Below, piece after piece: positions 6,805 to 13,954 of a stretch of 13,954 nucleotides of DNA. Source of the stretch: CAMDMI01 sp044359055 (lineage in GTDB: Bacteria; Bacteroidota; Bacteroidia; Cytophagales; Flexibacteraceae); contig JBIKMV010000060.1 in NCBI GenBank assembly GCA_044359055.1, positions 1-13,954 on the forward strand. The letters run 5' to 3'. A program made the position numbers and the translations under genes. How positions within the stretch are numbered: position 1 is the first letter of the stretch; each line of letters opens with the position of its first letter. The notes under the pieces were generated by a model. That model ran no database searches and was not told the DNA's origin. It was given only the letters and a program-made list of their open reading frames with translations.

Positions 6805-6895
6805 CGCACATGCAGGCAACTGCATTTGTAAATCCTCAATAGTTTAGTTTAGTACGGATTAAGCGTCTCCATTTTGGGGGCGCTTAACTTTTTTT
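6805..6895 (+). ncRNA. Candidate small RNA or untranslated leader, about 90 nt
   Basis: Between a promoter-like sequence and a strong terminator lie about 90 bases with no useful open frame. They contain a perfect hairpin, ATGCAG-GCAA-CTGCAT (6810-6825), whose loop GCAA is a GNRA tetraloop. The stem can extend by a mismatch and three more pairs (GCA with TGT). Downstream, a T/A-rich single-stranded stretch holds the tandem TTTAGTTTAGT. AATCC (6831-6835) could pair with GGATT (6856-6860), which overlaps the terminator stem by two bases. This is what an independent small RNA, or a hemA leader with an attenuator, would look like. I do not recognise a known RNA family. Strand and ends are inferred from the promoter and terminator. 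Confidence 0.35.
6859..6895 (+). terminator. Rho-independent terminator
   Basis: TTAAGCG (6859-6865) and CGCTTAA (6881-6887) form a perfect 7-pair stem. The inner TCTCC/GGGGG part can continue pairing with G-T wobbles around a loop of about six bases. One C and then seven T's (6889-6895) follow the stem. It lies 159 bases after the adaptor stop codon and 186 bases before hemA, so it either ends the efflux operon or the putative small RNA. Confidence 0.8.
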
Positions 6896-7061
6896 AGTCC
6901 CATCCGGTTTTTCTGTAATAAATCATAAAAAAAACAAGGGTCCGTCAGGTTTTCAGCGGCAGCAGCTTTCCAGTTTTGATGAGGCAAAAATTCAGGTCTG
7001 TTTAGAAAGGTTCTAAATAGAAAAAATCGAAAAAAGCCCTTTTTAACTGCTCATCCCTTTT

Positions 7062-7069
7062 TACATTTG
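7062..7069 (+). promoter_or_regulatory. Bacteroidota -7 box of hemA
   Basis: TACATTTG matches TAnnTTTG exactly, and the hemA ATG is only 11 bases after its last base, so the mRNA leader would be about 5 nt. No exact -33 TTG lies 17-23 bases upstream (the sequence there is TTTTAAC). The 166 bases between the terminator and this box (6896-7061) hold nothing else I can name. Confidence 0.4.
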
Positions 7070-7080
7070 CAGTCTGAAAA

Positions 7081-8352
7081 ATGGAGCTCAGTCAGGAAGA
7101 AAATAGGTTTCAGTGTATCAGTCTTGGGCATATATCCGCCCCCATTGAAATTCGGGAGAAAATGACCTTCAATGAGCAGGAAACCAAGGATTTTCTGCTT
7201 TACCTCCGTGATTTGCTGGGTATTCAGGAAGCTTTTCTCCTCTCCACCTGCAACCGAACTGAGCTTTACTATTTCCATTCTGTTTCCGCTAATCAGATTC
7301 TGAAGGTATTTTGTAATTTCAAAGCCTCTCTGCAGAATGACCCTGAACCATTTTTTCAAATCATTCAGGAAACGGAGCCTACAGTTCATCATCTTTTCAG
7401 GGTGGGCATAGGTCTGGAGTCTCAGGTTCTGGGAGATTTGCAAATTACCAATCAGGTAAAAAATGCCTATCAGTGGTGTGCAGATGTGCAGATGGCCGGG
7501 CCTTTCCTTCACAGGGTCTTGCATGCGGTATTTTTTGTCAACAAAAAGATAGTTCAATCCACCGGATTCAGAAGCGGGTCGGCTTCCATGTCGTATGCCA
7601 CCAAAGAACTGGCCGAAGATCTCCTGACCGACAAAACCCAGCGCATCGCCATTCTGGGACTTGGGGAAATCGGGCTTGCCACGGCAAAAAATCTGGCAGA
7701 AAGTGGTTTTACCAACATCAGCATCTGCAACCGAACATTTGAAAAGGTTAAACCACTGATGGAAGAGTGGCCGGTTCAGTATGTGCCTTTTGACCAAATC
7801 TATCCGCTGATACGGCAATCCACCCTAATCATTTCTGCGCTTTCCGGCGAAGTCTTTCAAATCACTAAAGCCGATATGCAGGAAAATCCTGCCTTTGGTT
7901 TTCAGTATTTCATTGATTTGGGATTGCCCCGTTCGGTTCAGCCCGAAATCGAAGAACTGAATGGCGTAATCCTGTATAACCTCGATCAGATTCAGACTAG
8001 GGTTTCTGAAGCCCTTACCGCAAGAAGAGAGGCCATTCCGCAGGTGGAAGAAATTATTCAACAGGCAATGGCTGAGTTTCTGGAATGGACCAGAGAAATG
8101 GCTTTTTCCCCTCTGATTCATCAGATTAAGGACGCACTGGAACAAATCCGCCGGGAAGAAATGGCCCGATTCCTGAAAAAAGCCGATCAGCACCAAGCCA
8201 CCTGGGCCGATGAACTGACCCGGAACCTGATGCAGCGCATCATCAAATCTCACGCTGTGCAGCTGAAAGCAGCCTGCCGGAGGGGAGATGCCGAAGCTTT
8301 GGCAGATGTGCTGCAGCAGTTGTTTTCAGCCGGACAAGCCGCTGAAGCCTGA
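7081..8352 (+). CDS. hemA: Glutamyl-tRNA reductase
   Basis: This 423-residue enzyme reduces glutamyl-tRNA(Glu) with NADPH to glutamate-1-semialdehyde, the first committed step of C5-pathway tetrapyrrole synthesis. The catalytic cysteine is Cys57 in LSTCNRTELY (54-63). The conserved GLESQVLGD segment at 111-119 is followed by QITNQVKNAY. The NADPH-binding Rossmann motif is ILGLGEIGLATAKNLAE (191-207), with the following strand ISICNRTFEK. The C-terminal helical dimerisation region (about 310-415) is complete. Length and residues are standard. The ATG at 7081 gives the usual short N-terminus before the first strand (FQCISLGHISAPIEIRE). hutI follows after 25 bases; no other heme gene is present. 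A GNRA hairpin and a terminator upstream raise the possibility of leader control. Confidence 0.96.
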   Translation: MELSQEENRFQCISLGHISAPIEIREKMTFNEQETKDFLLYLRDLLGIQEAFLLSTCNRTELYYFHSVSANQILKVFCNFKASLQNDPEPFFQIIQETEPTVHHLFRVGIGLESQVLGDLQITNQVKNAYQWCADVQMAGPFLHRVLHAVFFVNKKIVQSTGFRSGSASMSYATKELAEDLLTDKTQRIAILGLGEIGLATAKNLAESGFTNISICNRTFEKVKPLMEEWPVQYVPFDQIYPLIRQSTLIISALSGEVFQITKADMQENPAFGFQYFIDLGLPRSVQPEIEELNGVILYNLDQIQTRVSEALTARREAIPQVEEIIQQAMAEFLEWTREMAFSPLIHQIKDALEQIRREEMARFLKKADQHQATWADELTRNLMQRIIKSHAVQLKAACRRGDAEALADVLQQLFSAGQAAEA

Positions 8353-8377
8353 TTCCAATTATTCAAATACGCATTCT

Positions 8378-9634
8378 ATGCAACACGCCGTACTGCTTAC
8401 CCATATCAAGGGTATCTGGCTTCCACCCGTTCAGGAAATCCGACCCCTGTATGGCAGCGAACTGGCCCTTTCAAATATTCTATCCAATGGGTTTATCCTG
8501 GTAAGAGACGGCAGGATTGAGGCCATCGGCAGCATGGACGACCTCACCGACGACCTCCCGGAGAGTGTTCTGGAAAATATACCGCAGTACAATTGCATCG
8601 GAAAGTATGTTTTGCCCGCTTTTGCCGACGCCCACAGCCATCTGGTTTTTGCCGCATGGAGAGAAAACGAAATGGAAATGCGCCTGGCCGGCAAGTCATA
8701 CCTCGAAATTGCTGCTGCCGGAGGAGGCATCCTCAACTCTGCCCTAAGACTGGAAAGCACCTCCGAAGAGCAACTTTTTGAATCGGCATGGCTCAGACTG
8801 GAAAGTCTGATGAAAATGGGAACCGGCGCTCTGGAAATCAAGAGTGGTTACGGGCTCAGCATCGAAAGTGAATTGAAGATGCTCCGGGTTATCAGAAGGA
8901 TAAAAGAAGAAGCCCCCATCCCCATCAAAGCAACCTTCCTCGGAGCCCATGCTATTCCCAAAAAATACAGCGACAGAAAAGACTACATCCGGCTGGTTGT
9001 AGAAGAAATGATTCCGGCAGTGGCCGCCCAAAATCTGGCCGACTATTGTGATGTTTTTTGCGATACCGGCTTTTTCACTCCGGATGAAACCAGACATATC
9101 CTTTCAGCAGGTCTTCGTCACGGCCTCAAACCAAAGGTCCATGCCAATGAGCTGGACAGATCGGGCGGGGTTCAGGTAGCGGTAGAACTGGCTGCCCGGA
9201 GTGCAGACCATCTGGAATGTGTAGAACAGGAAGAACTCGACCTGCTGGCTGCATCGCATACCATCCCGGTCTTGCTGCCCGGAACTGCCTTTTTTCTCGG
9301 CATTCATCCGCCTCCGGCCAGGAGAATGCTGGACAATAATCTGCCTGTGGCCCTGTCTTCGGATTACAACCCCGGCACCTGTCCGAGCGGCAATATGGAG
9401 TTTGTGATTTCGCTGGCCACGGCCATGCTGAAAATGCAACCCGCAGAAGCCATTCATGCGGCAACCATCAATTCGGCTTTTGCCATGGATACTGAAAAGG
9501 AAGCCGGCAGACTGGCACCGGGAAGAACCGCCAACCTCCTGATTACCAAAGCCATATCATCACCCGGATTTATACCTTATCATTTTGGAGAAAGCAGTCT
9601 GGAAAAGGTGATGATCCGGGGACAGTGGATGTAA
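8378..9634 (+). CDS. hutI: Imidazolonepropionase
   Basis: This 418-residue amidohydrolase opens the imidazolone ring of 4-imidazolone-5-propanoate to give N-formimino-L-glutamate, the third step of histidine degradation. Metal ligands expected for the family are present: His86 and His88 (DAHSHLVF), His255 (KVHANELD) and Asp329 (SSDYNPG). Substrate-side residues are also in place: the Y158 region (EIKSGYGL), His191 (FLGAHAIP) and the GGGI at 116-119. Length is usual for HutI. The frame opens upstream at 8288 inside hemA, but those 30 residues are unlike the family and the ATG at 8378 starts naturally. It lies 25 bases after hemA, so it is probably cotranscribed with it. The other hut genes (hutH, hutU, and hutG or a formiminotransferase) are not here. 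Confidence 0.95.
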   Translation: MQHAVLLTHIKGIWLPPVQEIRPLYGSELALSNILSNGFILVRDGRIEAIGSMDDLTDDLPESVLENIPQYNCIGKYVLPAFADAHSHLVFAAWRENEMEMRLAGKSYLEIAAAGGGILNSALRLESTSEEQLFESAWLRLESLMKMGTGALEIKSGYGLSIESELKMLRVIRRIKEEAPIPIKATFLGAHAIPKKYSDRKDYIRLVVEEMIPAVAAQNLADYCDVFCDTGFFTPDETRHILSAGLRHGLKPKVHANELDRSGGVQVAVELAARSADHLECVEQEELDLLAASHTIPVLLPGTAFFLGIHPPPARRMLDNNLPVALSSDYNPGTCPSGNMEFVISLATAMLKMQPAEAIHAATINSAFAMDTEKEAGRLAPGRTANLLITKAISSPGFIPYHFGESSLEKVMIRGQWM

Positions 9635-9819
9635 TTTCGCAAAACCGGCAAGGCATTCCCCCGATTGCCACTCATCATTTTAAACCCCGAAAAGCCTCCG
9701 GTTAATGGAAAGGGATTATCTAAGGCAGGTGAATCTCCGGTCTGAAAATCAACTGATAAACACGAGAAAAAATTAAACTCCGGGGAAAAATAATACTGCC
9801 ACTTTGTCATAATATTTTT
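9635..9819. other. Intergenic region between hutI and miaB
   Basis: About 185 bases without an open frame of note. GGCAA (about 9648) and TTGCC (about 9665) form a weak 5-pair dyad, and AACCGG/CCGGTT lie about 50 bases apart. No T-run follows either, so a terminator for hutI is not supported. The right half is AT-rich and leads into the miaB -7 box. Confidence 0.4.
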
Positions 9820-9827
9820 TATTTTTG
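9820..9827 (+). promoter_or_regulatory. Bacteroidota -7 box of the miaB operon
   Basis: TATTTTTG matches TAnnTTTG exactly and lies 24 bases before the miaB ATG, at the end of an AT-rich 217-base intergenic region. The nearest TTG (9804-9806) is only 13 bases away; CTG at 9796-9798 gives a better 21-base spacing with one mismatch. It probably drives the operon miaB to at least the gene at the right edge. Confidence 0.45.
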
Positions 9828-9851
9828 CCATCCTTTTTTAATAGCCTTATC

Positions 9852-11273
9852 ATGCCCCAACTGGTAACCGATATCGACATGCTTCATGAAGTCCCTGCCG
9901 TGGAACAGGCCCCGCTTACAACGCAGGAATCTGACACAGGCAAAAGCAGAAAGTTGTACATAGAAAGCTATGGATGCCAGATGAATTTTTCGGATTCCGA
10001 AATCGTGGCGAGCATCATGGCAGAAAACGGATTCGATACCACCGATTCGGCTGAAAAAGCCGATCTGATTTTCTTGAATACCTGTGCCATCCGGGAAAAT
10101 GCGGAACAAAAAATACGCAACCGGCTCGTGCACCTGAAAGGCATGAAAAAAAACAATCCCGGTTTGGTGGTGGGGGTGCTGGGTTGCATGGCAGAGCGCC
10201 TGAAAACCAAGTTGCTGGAAGAAGAAAAAATGGTGGATATGGTGGTGGGCCCGGATGCCTACCGCGATCTACCAAATCTGGTAGAACAGGTTGACGAAGG
10301 CGACAAAGCCGTAAATGTTTTTCTGAGTAGGGAAGAAACCTATGCCGACATCACCCCGGTGCGGCTGAACAGCAATGGTGTTACGGCATTTATCTCCATC
10401 ATGCGGGGCTGCGACAACATGTGTTCGTTTTGCGTGGTGCCCTTTACCCGTGGCCGGGAGCGAAGCCGAGACGCAGGAAGTATAGTGGCAGAAGCCCGTG
10501 ATTTGTTTGAAAAAGGCTTCAGAGAGGTAACCCTGCTGGGTCAGAATGTAGACAGCTACAAATGGAGTTCGGACGCCGGGGAGACGGTAAACTTTGCAGG
10601 CCTACTGGAAAAAGTAGCGCAGGTAAATCCGGATTTGCGGGTGCGTTTTTCCACCTCACATCCCAAGGACATCACCGATGAGGTGCTGCACACCATGAAA
10701 AACTACGAAAACATCTGCAATTACATCCACCTTCCGGCGCAGAGCGGCAATTCCCGGATCCTCAAACTGATGAACCGTACCTATGACAGGGAATGGTACC
10801 TGGACCGGGTTCGAGCCATCAGAGAAATAATCGGTCCGGATTGCGGAATTTCCACTGATATGATTACGGGATTTTGCTCTGAAACCGGGGACGAACACCT
10901 CGATTCTGTTTCGCTTATGAAAGAAGTGGAATACGATTTTGCTTACATGTTTGCCTATTCTGAAAGGCCCAATACCCCGGCAGCCAAAAAATATCCCGAT
11001 GATATACCCCAGGAAATCAAACTCAGCAGGCTGAACGAAATCATTGCCGTTCAAAGAGAAAATTCCCTGAAGCGAAACCAGCTCCATGTGGGCAAGGTGC
11101 AGCGGGTACTGATTGAAGGCAACAGCAAACGCTCAGAAAATCAATTTTTTGGCCGTAATGACCAGAATGCCGTGGTGGTATTTGATAAGGGAAACCTGAA
11201 AGCCGGGCAGTATGTGAATGTACTCGTTACAGGCTGCACCGGGGGTACATTGTTTGGAGAAGTAATGGAATGA
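9852..11273 (+). CDS. miaB: tRNA-2-methylthio-N6-dimethylallyladenosine synthase
   Basis: This 473-residue radical SAM methylthiotransferase adds a methylthio group at C2 of i6A37 in tRNAs that read codons starting with U. The N-terminal UPF0004 domain carries the second cluster's cysteines Cys42 (SYGCQMN), Cys78 (NTCAIRENA) and Cys112 (LGCMAER). The radical SAM triad CxxxCxxC is Cys187, Cys191 and Cys194 in MRGCDNMCSFCVVPFTRGRERSR. The TRAM RNA-binding domain covers about 407-470 and ends GGTLFGEV. All features of MiaB, rather than MtaB or RimO, are present. A TTG at 9825 would add nine residues, but it falls within the -7 box. The ATG at 9852 gives MPQLVTDI, the usual start in Bacteroidota. 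It heads a plus-strand run that continues to the right edge. Confidence 0.96.
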   Translation: MPQLVTDIDMLHEVPAVEQAPLTTQESDTGKSRKLYIESYGCQMNFSDSEIVASIMAENGFDTTDSAEKADLIFLNTCAIRENAEQKIRNRLVHLKGMKKNNPGLVVGVLGCMAERLKTKLLEEEKMVDMVVGPDAYRDLPNLVEQVDEGDKAVNVFLSREETYADITPVRLNSNGVTAFISIMRGCDNMCSFCVVPFTRGRERSRDAGSIVAEARDLFEKGFREVTLLGQNVDSYKWSSDAGETVNFAGLLEKVAQVNPDLRVRFSTSHPKDITDEVLHTMKNYENICNYIHLPAQSGNSRILKLMNRTYDREWYLDRVRAIREIIGPDCGISTDMITGFCSETGDEHLDSVSLMKEVEYDFAYMFAYSERPNTPAAKKYPDDIPQEIKLSRLNEIIAVQRENSLKRNQLHVGKVQRVLIEGNSKRSENQFFGRNDQNAVVVFDKGNLKAGQYVNVLVTGCTGGTLFGEVME

Positions 11274-11323
11274 TGTAGCATTTTAAATTCGCTTATTCAG
11301 TAAACAATTCAAATAGAAAAGTA

Positions 11324-11866
11324 ATGATTCGATATTTTATTTTGTGCCTTTTAGGAGGCGCATTCATTTCAAACGCTTCTGCCCAAACCCGCTTTCCTGT
11401 CATGGAATGTACTTCACTGGAAGGAAAAAAAGTAAACCTTCCCGGCGATAACAATGGCAAAACCACCGTGCTGGGCATGGCCTTTTCTCAAAAAGCAGAA
11501 AAAGAACTTTCCACCTGGTTTCAGCCTGCATATTCCACCTTTATTGAAAAGCCGGATCCCAACAATATCATTCCTACCGATGTGTACGATGTGAATTGCT
11601 ACTTCGTACCTGTATTTTCTGGAGTGCTCCAGGCTGCAGCCGGAAAAGCGGAGAAAAAAATGAAGGAAGGGATGGACAAAAGTTTGCAATCGAATGTTTT
11701 GTTGTACAAAGGCAAAGCAGATGGAATCAAATCGGCCCTTAAAATCAACAACCCTGATACCCCCTGGTTTTTTGTAATCGATTCCGGCGGAAATGTGCTG
11801 TACAGTACTTCAGGCGCCTACTCGGAAAGCAAAATGGAAGAAATTGAAAAAATTCTGAATCAATAG
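11324..11866 (+). CDS. Secreted thioredoxin-fold-like protein without redox motif
   Basis: This 180-residue protein starts with a signal peptide (about 1-20, cleavage after SNASA), so it should be periplasmic. The mature part begins FPVMECTSLEGKKVNLP. It then has a strand, TTVLGMAFSQKAEKEL (47-62), in the place where thioredoxins carry the W-x-x-W/C-x-x-C region. The C-terminal segment TPWFFVIDSGGNVLYSTSGAYSE (146-168) looks like the cis-proline strand and following hairpin of the thioredoxin fold (Pro147). There is no CxxC; the only cysteines are scattered (8, 29 and 92), so thiol-disulfide exchange is unlikely. A resemblance to Atp10-type or TlpA-like domains is suggested by the pattern only. 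The gene lies 50 bases after miaB and 3 bases before the sigma-54 activator, so it belongs to that operon. Confidence 0.75.
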   Translation: MIRYFILCLLGGAFISNASAQTRFPVMECTSLEGKKVNLPGDNNGKTTVLGMAFSQKAEKELSTWFQPAYSTFIEKPDPNNIIPTDVYDVNCYFVPVFSGVLQAAAGKAEKKMKEGMDKSLQSNVLLYKGKADGIKSALKINNPDTPWFFVIDSGGNVLYSTSGAYSESKMEEIEKILNQ

Positions 11867-11869
11867 GCA

Positions 11870-13159
11870 ATGGTAAATCAGGAAGAAATTCAAAGCATAA
11901 AGCAAAGATTCGACATCATCGGTCATTCTGTAGCACTCAACCATGCCATACGAGTGGCCATTCAGGTTGCGCCCACAGACCTTACCGTACTGATTACAGG
12001 CGAGAGCGGTTCGGGAAAGGAATCTTTTTCAAAAATCATTCACAATCTGAGTGCTCGGAAGCATGGTCAGTTTATTGCCATAAACTGCGGCGCCATTCCT
12101 GAAGGAACCATTGATTCTGAGTTGTTTGGCCACGAGAAGGGTTCCTTTACCGGGGCGACGGAGGCCAGAAAGGGATACTTTGAAGTGAGCAACGGCGGCA
12201 CCATTTTTCTGGATGAAATTGCAGAAATGCCCCTAGGCACACAGGCCCGCCTGCTGCGGATTCTGGAGAACGGAGAGTTTATCCGTGTAGGAAGTTCCAA
12301 AACGCAAAAAACAGATGTGCGGGTGGTTGCGGCCACCAATGTCAACCTTCTGGAAGCGGTTCAAAAAGGAAAATTCAGGGAAGACCTGTATTACCGTCTC
12401 AATACAGTACCGCTTGTGGTTCCGCCTCTGAGGGAAAGGGGCAACGATATTGATCTGCTTTTCAGAAAGTTCGCTGCTGATTTTGCCGAAAAATACCGCG
12501 TTAAACCTGTAAGGCTGAATGAAGAGGCCAAAGAACTGCTTCTTGATTACCGTTTTCCGGGCAATATCCGGCAGCTCAAAAACATTGCCGAACAGATTTC
12601 CATCCTGGAAATGGACCGTGAAATCGCTGCCGAAACCCTGAAAAATTACCTCCCAAGAGCCACTGATTCCATGCTACCCACCCTGTTTGGCGATGTGAAA
12701 GGCTATGCCGACTCGGGCATGAGCGAGCGGGATTTGCTTTACAAAATACTCTTCGATATGCGGCGTGATGTCACAGAACTGAAGCAATTTGTTCTGGAAA
12801 TGGTTTCAAGAGGAGGCGCATCGGCTGAATCGCTGGCCAAACACCCCGATTTGTTTCATGGTATTTCGGTTTCGCCTGTTTCCATCAAGGAAAATCAGGG
12901 GACTGCCATTTCTGAACCTGCCCCGCTTGTTCCCTCCAAAGCTGATATCATGGTAGAAGACGACCATCCTTATGAACGGGTTCTGGATATCAGCCATGAG
13001 ACTGAGGAAGAATCACTTTCGCTGCAGATTCAGGAAAAGGAAATGATTCTGAAAGCCCTCAAAAAGAACCACAACCGCAGGAAGTATGCCGCCAGAGATC
13101 TGGGTATTTCCGAGCGCACCTTGTACCGCAAAATCAAACTTTTCGGCATTGAAGAATAA
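11870..13159 (+). CDS. Sigma-54-dependent transcriptional activator without receiver domain
   Basis: This 429-residue enhancer-binding protein starts almost directly with the AAA+ domain. Walker A is GESGSGKE (44-51). The sigma-54-contacting loop is GSFTGA (91-96), the accepted Ala-to-Ser variant of GAFTGA. Walker B is TIFLDEIAEM (111-120), followed by the arginine-bearing EDLYYRLNTVPLVVPPLRERGNDI (171-194) and FPGNIRQLKN (229-238). A poorly conserved linker of about 120 residues (265-385) leads to a Fis-type helix-turn-helix (about 389-427, RRKYAARDLGISERTLYRKIK). There is no N-terminal receiver, GAF or PAS domain, so activity is set by another means, perhaps a partner or the linker. This gene commonly stands beside lptE in Bacteroidota. 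It overlaps the lptE start and follows the previous gene by 3 bases. Confidence 0.95.
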   Translation: MVNQEEIQSIKQRFDIIGHSVALNHAIRVAIQVAPTDLTVLITGESGSGKESFSKIIHNLSARKHGQFIAINCGAIPEGTIDSELFGHEKGSFTGATEARKGYFEVSNGGTIFLDEIAEMPLGTQARLLRILENGEFIRVGSSKTQKTDVRVVAATNVNLLEAVQKGKFREDLYYRLNTVPLVVPPLRERGNDIDLLFRKFAADFAEKYRVKPVRLNEEAKELLLDYRFPGNIRQLKNIAEQISILEMDREIAAETLKNYLPRATDSMLPTLFGDVKGYADSGMSERDLLYKILFDMRRDVTELKQFVLEMVSRGGASAESLAKHPDLFHGISVSPVSIKENQGTAISEPAPLVPSKADIMVEDDHPYERVLDISHETEEESLSLQIQEKEMILKALKKNHNRRKYAARDLGISERTLYRKIKLFGIEE

Positions 13160-13676
13160 GGGGAAAATACATTTGGCCCTATGGCTGATACTCTGCTTTT
13201 CTCAGGCCTGCGGAGTGTACAGCTTTACAGGTGCGAATATCTCTCCGGATACCAAAACCATTTCGGTTCTCAACTTTGCCGACCGCACCACAACAAGTCC
13301 GCCTTTTCTTGCTCAGACATTTTCTGAAAAAACAAGGGAATATTATCAGCGAAATACCAATCTGAGTCTGGTAAACCGGGAAGGCGACATGAATCTGGAA
13401 GCCACCATTACCCAATATGCCCTTTCGCCTGTAGCCCCGACCGGCACTCCCGGGGGAACGGGTGTGGAAAGGGCAGCACAAACCCGACTCACCATCGGGG
13501 TGAAGGTAAAATTTACTAACCGGCAGAACAAAGCGCAGGATTTTGATCAGTCCTTTTCTTTTTTTGCAGACTTCGATCAGAACAAATCCTTTGCTTCGGT
13601 GGAAAGAGACCTGATAGAAACCATTTCTGACCAGATTATCCTCGATATTTTTAACAAATCTGTAGCCAACTGGTAA
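13149..13676 (+). CDS. lptE: LptE-family outer membrane lipoprotein, LPS assembly
   Basis: This is a Bacteroidota LptE-type lipoprotein, expected to plug the LptD channel that inserts lipopolysaccharide in the outer membrane. The only ATG-started frame (13086) puts 21 unlikely residues, read from inside the sigma-54 gene, before the signal peptide. A TTG at 13149 gives a 175-residue protein with a basic tip (MKNKGKIHL), a hydrophobic core (ALWLILCFSQA) and the lipidated Cys21 in QACGVYSF. The start therefore overlaps the preceding stop region by 11 bases. Family landmarks are CGVYSFTGANI, RLTIGVKVKF (113-122), SFFADFD (137-143) and the C-terminal DIFNKSVANW. The start codon choice is inference; the family assignment is firm. 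It is followed after one base by the next gene. Confidence 0.9.
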   Translation: MKNKGKIHLALWLILCFSQACGVYSFTGANISPDTKTISVLNFADRTTTSPPFLAQTFSEKTREYYQRNTNLSLVNREGDMNLEATITQYALSPVAPTGTPGGTGVERAAQTRLTIGVKVKFTNRQNKAQDFDQSFSFFADFDQNKSFASVERDLIETISDQIILDIFNKSVANW

Positions 13677-13677
13677 C

Positions 13678-13954
13678 ATGAATGCGGCACTTTTCCTCAG
13701 TACAATGAAGAAGCCGGAAAAAGTCTCCGGTGAGAATTTGGACTGGATTAAGCAGATGAGCCGGAAATACCCTTTCTCGGCCAATCTTGCCATTACGCAG
13801 GCCCTTGCCCTGCATGAACTCGGCGATATTCAATTTGAAGATGCCCTGAAAGAAGCTGCAGCCAAAACCCTGTCGAGGAAAAAATTAAAATCCCTCATCG
13901 AAGGCCCCATTATCCCGGATTGGAATTGGAATGCGGTTAAAGATGGGGAAAATC
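13678..13954 (+). CDS. Hypothetical protein downstream of lptE, cut by right edge
   Basis: The first 92 codons of an open frame that runs off the window start with ATG one base after the lptE stop. The sequence begins MNAALFLSTMKKPEKVSGENLDWIKQM and continues with helical, alanine- and leucine-rich segments (ANLAITQALALHELGD, FEDALKEAAAK). Many Bacteroidota carry a helical, TPR-like hypothetical gene at this place, between lptE and secG; the spacing and helical character here fit that. No catalytic motif is visible in the readable part. The reading frame and tight spacing make it a real gene. Confidence 0.8.
   Translation, partial: MNAALFLSTMKKPEKVSGENLDWIKQMSRKYPFSANLAITQALALHELGDIQFEDALKEAAAKTLSRKKLKSLIEGPIIPDWNWNAVKDGEN

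Noticed and set aside
7051..7818. 255-codon minus-strand frame opposite hemA
   Set aside because: The plus strand encodes an unmistakable glutamyl-tRNA reductase with catalytic cysteine and NADPH motif; the reverse reading shows no family features.
13179..13793. 204-codon minus-strand frame opposite lptE
   Set aside because: Shadow of lptE and the following gene, both of which are supported by family motifs and tight operon spacing.

Overview
The window looks like an ordinary chromosomal segment of a Bacteroidota bacterium, possibly of the Cytophagia/Chitinophagia type. The grounds are: a Bacteroidota-type LptE lipoprotein ending in DIFN...NW; the gene series miaB - sigma-54 activator - lptE - small hypothetical; several close matches to the Bacteroidota -7 promoter box TAnnTTTG; and few recognisable Shine-Dalgarno sequences. 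The exact genus cannot be read from the sequence. I see no rRNA, tRNA, CRISPR array, phage gene or intact transposase.

Layout, left to right. (1) 1-1175: a MerR-family regulator cut by the left edge (minus strand) diverges from a classical short-chain dehydrogenase. A perfect 7+1+7 palindrome lies between them. (2) 1176-1719: a 544-base stretch without a convincing gene. Its right half holds a cluster of inverted repeats that resembles a dispersed repeat element. (3) 1720-2211: a conserved four-helix membrane protein of unknown function. It converges on a class IV PLP aminotransferase/aminodeoxychorismate lyase-like gene (minus strand, 2251-3072). (4) 3204-6700: a tight plus-strand unit of L-serine dehydratase beta subunit, TolC-like outer membrane protein and HlyD/MacA-like periplasmic adaptor, with 0- and 2-base gaps. 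No alpha subunit and no inner-membrane transporter are encoded beside them. (5) 6701-7080: a 380-base intergenic region with a promoter-like sequence, a GNRA-capped hairpin and a clear rho-independent terminator. Together these suggest a small RNA or a leader of about 90 nt. (6) 7081-9634: hemA (glutamyl-tRNA reductase) followed closely by hutI (imidazolonepropionase). (7) 9852-13954: miaB, a secreted thioredoxin-fold-like protein, a sigma-54-dependent activator without a receiver domain, lptE and a partial hypothetical gene. The last four have gaps of only 3 and 1 bases or overlap, so this is probably one operon.

Most of the window is housekeeping: heme precursor synthesis, histidine degradation, tRNA modification, LPS export and efflux. 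No clearly new multi-gene system was found. The items most worth a second look are the putative small RNA upstream of hemA, the inverted-repeat element at about 1470-1600, the thioredoxin-like gene between miaB and the sigma-54 activator, and the serine dehydratase half-enzyme joined to an incomplete exporter.
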